Part shown: piece after piece, positions 24,301 to 37,100 of the stretch
Layout of the letters: every line of letters begins with the position of its first letter
Position numbering within the stretch: position 1 is the first letter of the stretch
Assembly: GCA_014526335.1 (NCBI GenBank)
Contig: JACTAT010000101.1
Span: forward strand, 315,813-379,812
Direction: 5' to 3'
DNA from: Chrysaora quinquecirrha
Taxonomy: Eukaryota > Cnidaria > Scyphozoa > Semaeostomeae > Pelagiidae
DNA length: 64,000 nt
Program-made: the position numbers and the translations under genes
The notes under the pieces: model-generated
What the model saw: the letters and a program-made list of their open reading frames with translations, nothing else
The model's database searches: none
What the model was told of the DNA's origin: nothing

Positions 24301-25125
24301 GCCTAAATTAGCTGAAAAAGCGAAAAACAACAGCCTACTCAAAATAAACTAACAACAACAAAAACAACAGCATTATTAGTAACTTTCACTTCTCGATTTG
24401 ATTGACATTTCGGAGGGCTGAAACAAAATTCAGCGAGACCAATAGTTGAGGTTATCTATTGGATTTGCCCTATGAAATTCGATAAACATGGGAAAGACAT
24501 GTGAAAATTGCACATAGTAATTTGGAAAGCAGTTTACCTTTTAGCATCTTCACTGCAACTTTCGGGACACCAAAATTCGATAAACATGGGAAAGACATGT
24601 GAAAATTGCACATAGTAATTTGGAAAGCAGTTTACCTTTTAGCATCTTCACTGCAACTTTCGAGACACCAACATTACCACAGATGCTATTTGCAGTTGCA
24701 AGATACACAATACCAAACTGCCCTTCACCAAGGATTTTTATCAGACCAAGATCGTCAAGTGAGAACTCGAATTTATCAGCTGGTATATTTAGATACAATG
24801 GTTCTAAAACAAAACAGAAATTGCCATTATTATCATCATCATCATGAACATCACATCATTGTCATGAACATGATCATGATCCCCATCATCATAATCATCT
24901 TAATCATCATCATCATCACCATCCTCATCATAATCATAATCATCGTCATCACCATGACTATCATCATCATCATAATCATCATCATCATCATCATTATCAT
25001 CATTATCATCATCATTATCATCATCGTCGTCGTCGTCATCATCATCATCATCATAATTATCATAATTATCATCATTATCATCATCATCATCATCACCATG
25101 AACATCATCATCATCATCATCATCA

Positions 25126-25173
<48 letters not shown>

Positions 25174-28100
25174 ACGTCATCATCATCATCCTCATCATCA
25201 TCTTCACCACCATCATCATCATCATCGTCATAATCAATATTTCATCATCATCATCATCATCATAATCATCATAATTATCATCAGCGTTATAATCATCGTC
25301 GCCATAATTATCATCATCAAAATAGTAATAACCATCATCATCACCATTATTATAATCATCACCGTAATCACCATCACCACCATAATCACCATCATCATCA
25401 GATCATGATAATGATCATCATCATCGCAATCATGAGCATCATGATCAGCATTATCACGATCGTTATCATCATCATTGATATTCAATTTTAAAACGTTAAA
25501 ACAAAGTTTATTTTTTTTAACTTTATTAAAAAAACATTCACCTTCCTCTACATCAATTCCCAAATTGACTTCAGGGTTTATCTACAAAAAAAATGCAGAT
25601 GAAATTTCGGATAACCCTATTCTTGTTCCGACAACGGAACAACAAAGGTCTATTAGCTAGAGGATGCGGTAATCTGGTCCATGAAGATATAGTATCAACA
25701 GGCAAAGGCTCTAGGGTTTAGCTTGGTGAAAAAAGGGTTGGGCCTAAATTTTCGATCCTTTCATGGAATAAATCGTTAAAAGCATTTCACCAGTTTTGGT
25801 TCTCGCCCACGTTGCTAAATTTCCCGACAGTCCTCCCCTTCCTCTATGCTAGATAGTTACTGGGCATGACTTGCTAGCATGCCCGTGCACAGGCCCGCGG
25901 GAAAAACAGGTTTTTCTTCACCAAACCCGACCGTTGGTCGGAGATTTGGCTTTCTGGCAATTTAGTCCTGTGTACAATCGCGAAACGTTTTGAACTAATG
26001 ACAGAACACAGGCCATCCTTCTAAAGTGTCATGTTGGTTATAGGCTCAACAGCTTTGAGAGGAATGCCAAACAAAAGTAGTGGTTCAGAATACACGCAGT
26101 TTTTTTTATAAGCAACTTTGCTTGGCCCTAGTTCCAAAAGTTGCATATTTTTGGACCGTTTATGGCCACCTTTTAGTAGCAAAAGTTGCTTAATAGTTGC
26201 TTAATTTTAACTGTATCTTTTTGCCCTAAGAATAGTATAGAGGCACGAAAATTAGCAAAATCTAACATTGCACATAAAAAGACTGAAATCATTCCTCCCT
26301 GTTGATATTGTTACCATTTGAGACTTTGGACTCAAAGTTAAACGGAAACCCCTCAATGAAATGCCTCACTTAACGAGAAACACTCCGTTGATATGCGAGT
26401 TTTGACGACAAATGAATGGAAATAGCTTCTATGTTGATCAATCCTCGATTGCTTGCAGTGATATAAATTATAAAAAATTGAAAAGGTTGCTTAGGTTTTT
26501 TCCTGTGGTGCTATACGTTGCTTAAACTTTTAGGCCTTCTACATCTTGGTTGCTTATAAGCGGTTGCTTATAAAAAAAACTGCGTGTATTTTAGATTTGA
26601 GGCTGTGAACGACCAAGCATTAACAAAAGAAAAATAAATGTCCTTACCACAGGGGGTATGGTCACTGGATCATAATTATGATCATTGAAGCCGTATTGAT
26701 TTGGACTATGTCTTCTACGGATATTCCACTGAACCGGGGGCTGGTTGTTTTCTCTCTTCTTTTTTATCCGTATTCTTATTATGAATACAATCGCGATGAC
26801 AATGCAAAGTATTATGACTGATACAGCGACTGCCAATATGGTTGTCAGCTCACTCAAGCCTAAAAGATACAAAAAGAGCAACAAGATTATTGGATGAAAT
26901 GAACAGAATTATTGCTTTAAATATAATTAACTTTGTTTGGAAGCAAAAGACTTTGTTTTTTGTACAAAAAAGACATTGTTTCTTGTACAAAGGCAGTGTT
27001 TTTCACACAAAAGACAGTTTTTCTTGTACAAAAGACATTGTTTTCTGTACAAAGACATTGTTTTCTGTACAAAGACATTGTTTCTTGTACAAAAGACATT
27101 GTTTTTTGTACAGAAGACATTGTTTTTTGTACAGAAGACATTGTTTTCTGTAAAAAAGACACTGCTTTGTGTACAAAAGACATTGTTTTGTCTACAAAAG
27201 ACATTGTTTCTTGTGCAAAACACATTGTTTTTTGTAAAAAAGACATTCTTTCTTGTACAAAAGACATTGATTTCTGTGCAAAGACATTGTTTCTTGCACA
27301 AAAGACATGGTTTTTGTACAAAAGACATTGTTTATTGTACAAAAGACATTGTTTTCTGTATAAAAGACATTGTTTCTTGTACAAAAGACATAGTTTTCTG
27401 TAGAAGGACATTGTTTTTTGTACAAAAGACATTCTTTTTTGCACAAAAGACATTGTTTTTTGTACAAAAGACATTGTTTCTTGAACAAAACACATTGTTT
27501 TTTGTACAAAATGCATTTCAAGATCAAAAGATTCCATTACTTTTTGCCGTACTTTGCCTCAAAATCTATACCTCCAGATATCTGAGATTCGCTCTCTATA
27601 CTACGATAGGCAATGTGATGCAGTTATTGTAAGCTATGTATTCTTTAAAGGAAAATGTCTTTGAGTTGTACAAAGCTTCAAAATTGCGATGAGCAGCGGA
27701 ATCATTTTTGGGCATACTTAAAAGCTTTTTCGTCTGGCACTCCTCAGAGTATGAACATCAGAAACAGACCGAAACAATAGACTAAGGCGGAAATTATACC
27801 CAGATGCGGCTCGAAATGCACCAATCAGAAAGAACGAAAAGCTGAATTGGCATTGTGTTTTAAACACCAATCAGCTGTTCGGATACAGCAGGAAGAGTCC
27901 AATTGACAAAACGAATTCTTTCTGTCTACACAGAACCGGCCTTTTGATTTTGATGTCGACAGACTCCAAAACCCCTAAGTGAAACAAAGATCTTGCTTTG
28001 CTAATGATTTTGAAGCAATCTTCGCTGTAATTTTCCGCACAAGTTGGGTTATCGAGTAGATGTTGCCCTATGGCCGAATCATGTATGAGACTAGGTTGTT

Positions 28101-31100
28101 GTTTAGACCCACTGGGTGGTTGCTCTCTTTGCCGAAAATTGTGCAAACGAATATATTAGTAGGGACATGCTGCTTTATCCTATCACCTAATCTCTGGGAA
28201 GTACGAGCCTTAAGTATGCCCGAAAATGATTCCGCTGTTCATCGCAATTTTAAAGGAAATAATCAAACAAGTATTTACAATTAAATCAGAATTTAAATAT
28301 CGAATATAAAAGGAAATTGGAAAATGTAAAAGTCTAAAATTGAAACTCTATTTAGGCCTACTAAAATAAAATCATTATCAAATTATTAAGAAACTGAGTA
28401 AAAAACATATAGAATTAAAAGAAAAGGAAGACAAGCAACAACCTAAAAAACAGTCATAAACCATAGATTTAATTATACTAAAAGAAACTTGAGTCCTTTT
28501 GTCGTTCATAATTTCAGATTTTAAAGGAAATAATTAAATTATTGAATTGAATTGGCCATCTGGTCATATCCAAAACGTCATTTGATCAGCAGGGCCGACA
28601 GGATAGCAAAGAAAACCCAAAAGGCTAAAAATCACTAAGGGTGATTTATCATTTAATATGAATTAGAACAACCTCCGTCTGTAGCATTGGTTTGGTCTTG
28701 TAGATTCACTTTAAACAATTTGGATACCCAGCGACTGACACCGACTGAATTTTTCACTCTTATCTACAATTGAAGGGATAGACGTTACGTAAAAAACCGT
28801 TAAAACAGACAAGTATTTTTTTATGATTATGAAGTACGGAGATGTGCACCAATTCAAAAATTCAAAAATTCATTACTGAATGAAGAATGAGAAATAAGCA
28901 GACGAAGAAGAAGGATTGGCTGAATGAAGAATACATTAGAATTATCTGATAGAGAATGAATTATAAATAGCTGATGAAGAATGAAGAATTAGCTGAATGA
29001 AAAATGAAAAATTAGTAGAATAAAGAATCAAAAATTAGCTGAATGATGAATCGAGAATTAGCTGAATGAAGAATTAGCCGACAGATGTATGGAGATTTTG
29101 AAGAATGAAGGATAACTGAATGAAGAATGAAGAATGAGCTGAATGAAGAATGAAGAATTTGCTTAATGAAGAAACAGCAGAATGAAGAATGAAGAATTTG
29201 CAGAATGAAGAATTAGCTGAAGGATGAATGAAGATTTAGCAGAATTAAGAATGAAGGATAACTGAATGAAGAATGAAGAAACAGCAGAATGAAGAATTAA
29301 GAATTAGCTGAATGAAGAATGAAGAATAAACTGAACGAAAAACGAAGAATTAGCTGAATGAGGAAACAGCTGAGTGAAGAATGGAGAACTAGCAGAATGA
29401 AGAATGAAGAATTAGCTGAATGAAGAATTAGCTGAATGAAGAATGAAGAATTAACTAAATGATGAATGAAGAATTAGCTGAATGAAGAGTGAAGAATTAG
29501 CTGAATGAAATAACAGCTGAATGAAGAATAAACTGAAGGAAGAATGAAGAGTTAGCTAAATGAAGAAACAGCTGAATGGAGAATGAAGAAACAGCTGAAT
29601 GATAAATGAAGAATGAAGAATTAGCTGAATGATGAATGAAGAATTAGCTGAATGAAGAATAAGCTGAATGAAGAATGAAGAATTAACCGAATGATGAATG
29701 AAAAATTAGCTGAATGATGAATGAAGAATTAGCTGAATGACGAATTAGATGAATGAAGAATTAGCTGAACGAAGAATTAGCTTAATGAAGAATTAGCTGA
29801 ATGAAGAATGAGGAATTAGCTGAACGAAGATTCAAGAATAAGGTGAATGAAGAATTAGCTGAATGAAGAATTAGCTGAATGAAGAATGAAAATGAAGAAT
29901 TAGCTGGATAAAGAATGAAGAATTAGCACATGATGAATATACGTTATGTAAACCACGAAACTTACCATGCATGGAAGAAATCCGCTTTTAGTTACAGTGA
30001 ATGATAGAAACGGGTAATAGCTCAATTGATTCTTGTATCCATCACAGTGCACTTCGTAGTAGACAGTGGCATCCCCTTTGAATATTGGAGGATTCCAACG
30101 CAACGTTAACACGTTGCCGAAGATAACACCTTGGATGTTGGTCACATCTGAAGATACTGGGGCAAAAAAAGAAGATAACCATAAAAAAATGTCGCTTGGA
30201 CATTATGCAAGTGCAACTCTTGCAATCAGCTCTTTCAACCGTTCCAAACTGCCCAAACTAACGTAGGTTAAACTAACGTTAAGGAAAACTAGCGTAGGGT
30301 TTGCCTCACATTAAGTTAACCCATAGATTTGACCTTGCTATATCAAGACAGCTTTAGTTAAGATTCTTCAACAAGGGACAAACGACTATCGACAAGCAAC
30401 GAACCCTGGACTGCATTTGAAAGCCGACGGAATTTCTATTGAAAGAAAGAGCTGAAAGTCACGCAGCCTATTTTCCTAAAGAGCCTTTCTCCTCACTTTA
30501 CCAAATATTTTTTCTCACTTTCCGTCTGTCGTATTGAATAGGCCTGAATATTTTTGTGACAAAGAAACATTTGAAAGTCACAAGCATTCAACTATGATAT
30601 ATAAATTGGTCTAGATCATCAATTAGACAATGTTTCCCTGTCCCATGTATAGATATCTAAGTAACTCCCAAGAAACGTTAAGAACTCAAAATATGAAAAA
30701 TTTAAGAAAATTTCAATGGGTGACCAATTTTTAGCTTCTTATAAAGAATTCTTGTAGTTCAGTAGTTAAAGTAGAGATTTCGAGATTTCGCGTTCTCCAC
30801 TCCACGCGAGGGTGTGAATCGCCTGGAAGTTGCTGTTGAAACTTCTTTGGCCAATATTGTTGTTGTTGAAATATTGACCAAGGCTGACCTGGTTAATTAA
30901 AAAATGACCGTCCTGTTTGTGCCCGTCAAATCTAGAGCGAACCCAATTTCAATCATCCTCAGTTTCAGTTTTGGCAGTTTGCACCGGATTAAAAATCTTA
31001 GCGGCAAAAACTTGAAAGTCAATAATAGTATTAAATTAGTCCCTGGCCAAACGATCAAGCATACTTGTCCAACATTTTAAATTTCCTTTCAAGCGATGTA

Positions 31101-34100
31101 TAAACGTTTGACCGTGTCACGAGACATTTCTTTACAGGCAGTACAAAATTCACTTGGCAATGTCTTTTAAAAATTCAAAAACATTTTTGTTGCTTGACTT
31201 AAGAAAAAGATGCTTGCCTGGCGACGTACCTTTGCTTGACAAACCACGACCATTTAGTCGAATAAAAATTTGAGAGCGTTTTTACTCTCAGTCGAATGAT
31301 GTTGAGCTGTGTTGAACTGTGTCGAGAGATGTCGAGGAGGCTTTAAACACCTCCTTCGACGAAAGTCGACCGGTCGCCGGCGCAGAAAAGAGTCAAACGA
31401 GTCACTCAGGGGCTGTCTTCTCGACATTGCTCGACAAAAAGTCAGTGATAAGTCGAGATCGCTTGAACAAGCATTCATACGCCAACACGATTTGACACGA
31501 CAGATACGACACGATTTGACACGACAGATACAAACAAAAACTACTCACGTCCTTTCTTCGTTATTACACGTACACGCCATCCATATTGCTTTCTTGCCCC
31601 AGTAGAAACGTCATTTGAAGAATAAATTGCGAATTCGTAATACGTAAAGGGTTTGAGGTTCTGCAGGGCCACACTTTGCATAACAAATTTACTGGTAGTT
31701 GGATTGTATGTAACGTCACCACAATACAGACTGACATTGTTACATTTGACTGAGTAATATATGGTAGGAAGCGTTCCAGGATTGGATGGTTTGTTCCACG
31801 TGATTGTTGCTGAAGTGTTTGTTAAATGAAGTACTTGAACGTTCTCAGGCTGCCTAGGCACAGCTGAAATCAGATAAAATAAAAAATTACAAAACGTCAT
31901 ACAGTACAATCTCAAATGAAGGCCTACACAATCAAACCAAACAAACCTTGAAATGTGCTTAATCTGTTCTTAATTACTTGGTCACTTAAGCATCTATATT
32001 TTTCAGTGAATGTCTGTAGTGGTACTAGGTTTGTTTAAAAATGCAGCATGCCTGTCAATTTCTTTGTTTGCTTGCTTTTTACGTTTAGTCTAACTGTCTT
32101 ACTTTCATATTAAGCTGATACTCAATATTCTCAGGGCTTATAAAAAGGCCCAGCCTCAGCTTGTTCTTATTTTGTTCTTAAAGTCTGGGTTAAATCTAGG
32201 CTAGTGTTCTTATAAAATTGTTCTTATTAAAAATAGAGTGTGGTGTGAAACTACTTTGAAAGGAAGTCCAAATTTACTATCATGAACGTAATACACGTAG
32301 CTATTTTTTTATTAGAAACTAAAAAATTGATCCAGTACCAAAAGTTCCTTAAAATTTTCAAATTTTGAGTACTGAAAGTTTCTGAAGAGTTTCTTGAATA
32401 TCCATATTGGCAACATAGCTATTCTATCTGAATGATGTCCCAAACCCATTTATTGATCGTATTTGAAAACTTATGGGTTTCGCGTTTGCCTACTTGTCAC
32501 ATAAATGCGTTATTGGAGACGAAGCATGGGAATCAAAAGAAGATTTTTCGCTGTCTGAGGTGCAAAGTTTCTTATGTAAAAATTTCCAGCACTTGAGTTT
32601 CTTAAATTTTTGGCCATTCGAGAGACTGGGTTTCTTATAAAGAGTTTTTTTATAAAAAATACGTGTGGACCTCTGATTTTTTCAGGGAAAAGAAAAAACT
32701 CAACAAAGATTAGCACGATACTTACAGTGGCAATTTTCACTACTGTCGTGTTCTTTGTCTGCACGTCGGTAAAAATCTGGTTTACAAGGGCAGCTGTCTG
32801 CATTGCTTGTCAGGGCTGTATTATTGCCGCATTTTTCGCACGATTCGTTACCAGCAGCAGATTTGAAATAACCCGCGTTACAACCTGCGGGACAAAGCAA
32901 AGCTGGGTTTGAATGAAGACTTTGATAATGTATCTTACTAAAAGATTTTTTCGTCTGACGCTCCTCAGAGTATGAACGTCAAAAATAGACCGAAACAATA
33001 GACTAAGGCGGAATTTATACCAAGATGCGGATCGAGATGCCCCAATCAGAAAATGAGGCCAAATTGGCATTGTGTTTCAAACACCAATCAGCTTTTAGCG
33101 GGAACAATGGAAAATAATTGAATAGTCCAAGTGAGAAACTGGCTTTTTGGTTTTGATGTGGAAAGATTCAAATTGATTGTTGGACATATTGATTGGTGCA
33201 GTTTGAACCGCATCTGGGTATAAATTCCGCCTTAGTCTATTGTTTTGGTCTGTTTCTGACGTTCAATCTCTGAGGAGTGTCAGAAGAAAAAAGCTTTTAA
33301 GTATGCCTGAAAATGTATCCGCTGTTCATCGCAGTTCTGAAGTTTTATACTGCTCAACAATTATTATCTAACAAAGTTGGCAAACTACAATAAATTATTA
33401 TTGGAACAAATGAATATACGATTTCAACTAAGAGCCTCGTTTTCATAAAAATTTCGAAAATTTCTTCAAACATTAATCACTAAGCTACACTAACAAGTGT
33501 TAGCAATGGACTTTAGAGCTCAAAGTTTAGGCAGAAGAAGTTTATCGTTTTCAAAACGTCAACACTAAGAGTGTGTTCTTTTGAACTTAAAAAACCTTCC
33601 CGATGTCGAAAGAAGAAAGCTTCCAGAATCCATGATTTTCAAAAAACCGGAATTCTGAAACTCGGAGACTTTTCAAAAATTTGTTTCAAACGTTAGTCAA
33701 TTTTCGCGCCAAAATTCTTGCTTACGTCGTTCCCATACCCTTTCGTGGCATGTCTCCTGGCAACTGATAAAATTGCAGTCTCTTTCAAACTTCAAACCGA
33801 GAATTTCTCGAAAGTCTGGGAAACTTTCTGCTTTTGATGGCAGAAGGTTTTGGAGAGCTCCAAAACCTGCCTTCTTCAGACGAATTGCTTCGAAAAACAC
33901 ACATTCCGAAAAAAGAAGGCTACCGGAAAAAATATTGGTTTAGAAAAAACAAGTCCTAAAAGTGCAATTTATTCTTTTAAATGTAACGCCAAAGGCCTGT
34001 ACAAACGTCCTCGAGTTTTCATTCGATGACCTGTTTTTACGCTCGGTCAAGTGATGTCGAGAGTTGTCGAGGAAAGTTTCAACATATTCTTGCTTCCACA

Positions 34101-37100
34101 TTTTCTTGCTTAAAGCCTGCTTTCCATATAGCCAAAATTGGCTGTGCCAGTGCTTAACATGGCTGTACAAGTACCGAGACAGTGCTGTGACATTATTAGT
34201 TTTAATGGAAACACTTCATCACGGTGGCTCAACCGTGGCTGGACAGATGCTCCACCGCGTTGGTGCTGACATAAAAAGTTGAATTCGGTTCAACTTTCCC
34301 GGTCCTACAATGCTTCTGCTACTAGAAGATTTGAATGGAAACATGTGGCGCAGTCGTCGGCGACGTGTCTATGGTACTTGCCTTTGTTCTCATTGAGCAC
34401 ATGACTGAAACAAGCCAATCAAATGCGAGGAAATATGAAGCCATTTTATAGCAACCACTGTCGCAACACTGGTACAGCCGGGTCTCAGCACTGGCCCCGC
34501 CACGTATTGCTGTATGAAAACGAAACGTCGCAACACTTTCTCAGCGCGGGTACAGCCGTGTCTCAGCACTCGCACAGCCACTAATGGTTATATGCAAACA
34601 AAGCTTAAAAAATAGAAAGGATATTTAATATTACCTGCACATGTATCTCCCTTTCTTTCGTATCCTTTCTCACAATGACATCCACCAAAATAAACAGCTG
34701 TACCATTACTGTAACAGTGCATGAAATTGTTTGCAGCTGAAACTACTGGCACACTGTGTGCTACACAATTTCCATTTATCTTTTGAACACCAATAGTAGA
34801 GTTAGGTGCAGCAGATGGTGGAAACTTCACAAGATCTCCAGAAATTGTTGGGCAGCCTATGTACTTTACTTGCAACTCAATAACATCACCACATATGCCA
34901 AGATCTCGAAATGCTATATAGACACCCCTTTTGCCTTTCATTCCTAAATTCACACTTGATGTGAATTCTGTTTTTTCTGGAAAATCCAGTCTTGTGGTGT
35001 TTGAAAAGGAAGTGAAAAAACTGTATAAATATGTTGTGGGATCAACTGATCCAGGAATCATGGTATCACTTCTCATAGCATATATTCCAACTGTATTGAG
35101 GCATTTACTATTGATTGTAGTACAGTCACTCAACCTGTATTTCAAAATGATTTTGATCTCAGTTGCTGGGTATGTTGCAATGTATGGCACAGAGAGGTAT
35201 GCGTTTGAAGTATCAGGACTGATAGCACACACAGAGTAAATATTTCCAGATCCCAAAATCCACTAAAAAGACAAAATAAATGCTTGAGGACATTTTGAAA
35301 ATCAGCGGGCACTTATCCTTCACAACAACAAGATGTCTGGCATCGACATCGGTACTGGTATGCACGAGGCTGGACGAAGCATTACGTAATTCTTCGTGGT
35401 TGTATCAACGAAACTAGACGAAGCATTACGTAATTTTACGGGGTGGTATAAACGAGGCTAGACGAAGCATTACGTAACTTTACGTGGTGGTATAAACGAG
35501 GCTGGACAAATCATTACGTAATTCTGCATGGTGGTATAAACGAGCCTGGACGGCTGGACGAAGCAATTCGTAATTCTACATGGTGGTATAAACGAGGCTG
35601 GACGAAGCATTATGTAAATCTACGTGATGGAATAAACGAGGCTGGGCGATGAAAAGAAGTTCCACCACGACGACCACGACAGGTCATGCAACCACAATGA
35701 CAAGTCATGCCACCATGACAACTTATACCCAATTCATACTGAAGATTGTTTAATTTAAACCAGTTTTAACCAGTGCCAACGGGCATTTTACTTAAACTAA
35801 ACACCATTGAAACTGGTTTACATCTTAGTGTGAATAGGGTATTGGTGTGCGACGACGACGAATTATTTTTGTTCTCAAAACCGCACCATACTATGAGCAC
35901 TTTGGGACATCAATTGTGATCAGTTATCATGGGGAAGTTGGAAATTTTAGGTTGGCACTAATTTCACTCATTCAAGAAAGAATCTACTTTCAAGCAATGA
36001 TGTGATAACAAATTTTTCGATGAGCAAATCAACCGTTGCTGAAGGTAGTGCCATCCTTATGTAATTGCTTGTTTTGTTTTATAACTTGCCAGTGTCTATC
36101 CAGATGATTGGTTCAGCATTTTTCTTATATCACAATAGAATGGTATCTACAGTGGCGGCGCCAGCTCCAAAAAAAGTGGGGGGATATTTTTCATAGGGGT
36201 ACATTGCGTGCCGAAGGCATGCACGCAATGGCCGCAGGCCGTTGCATAAAACAGCTGGGGGTCTGGGGGGCGCTGGAAGCCCCCCAGCAGGTCCAGGGCA
36301 GCGCCCTGGTAGGGGTCCAGTGGGCGAAGCCCCCGGAAGCACACGGGGTTTTGTCATTTCTGAGGTCTCAAAATGGCTTAGAATCCTTTGATTTCTCTTT
36401 CTGCATACATTATTGGAACAACACAAAAAACCTCAGTGCACGAGAGTCGATCTCAGCGACAATGTTTTGAAATAACACCCGTTGATAACAGCGTTGAACG
36501 TCGGCTGAACGTCGTTGACCCCCCCCCCCCCAGTTTTCTCATCGGATTTGCATGAATCTCAGAGAACATCTTTCTGAAAGAGTGGGGGGACTAGTCCCCC
36601 CATTCCCCCCCCCCCTGGCGCCGCCACTGGGTATCTACAATGATGGTTAGAAAGTTTCTTACCTTTGGTCCAAAACCTGCAGAAACATTTTTAACTGAGT
36701 GCCAATTAGAAAAAGGTTTTACTTGAAGCGTCCCTAAAAAGAAAAAATATCGAATGTCAAATCTAAACATAGGTTAATAAAAAGCAACGTTCATGTATAT
36801 GTATTTAATGTTTGTTCAAGGGATGTGGTCTCTGTGGCGCAGTGGTTAGCGTGCTGGACTCACAACGAAACTGTCGTGGGTTCGGGCCACGGTCTTTCCA
36901 CTTGTGTTGCAGAGATAACAACCTTGGGCAAGTTGTAAACACAAATCTGACTCTCTCAACCCAGGTGTATAAATGGGTACCTGGTCGGTAGTTATAAGCG
37001 CCGTGTGTGGCTGCACTCTGCTATATGCTATATGTATCCAGACAGGGGTAAAGTGTAAAGTCGACTGAGCAGCCCTAGGCAGGCAGTAGACTCAAAAACG

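Noticed and set aside
24851..25265. Long open frames of Ile, Met or His on both strands
   Set aside because: They are products of the (ATC)n repeat.
24827..25480. CRISPR or other spacer-repeat arrays among the tandem repeats
   Set aside because: The units are contiguous without unique spacers, and the genome is a eukaryote with spliced genes.
26917..27632. Open frames of 130-230 codons on both strands
   Set aside because: A 21-base minisatellite keeps all frames open; no start context, splice sites or family match.
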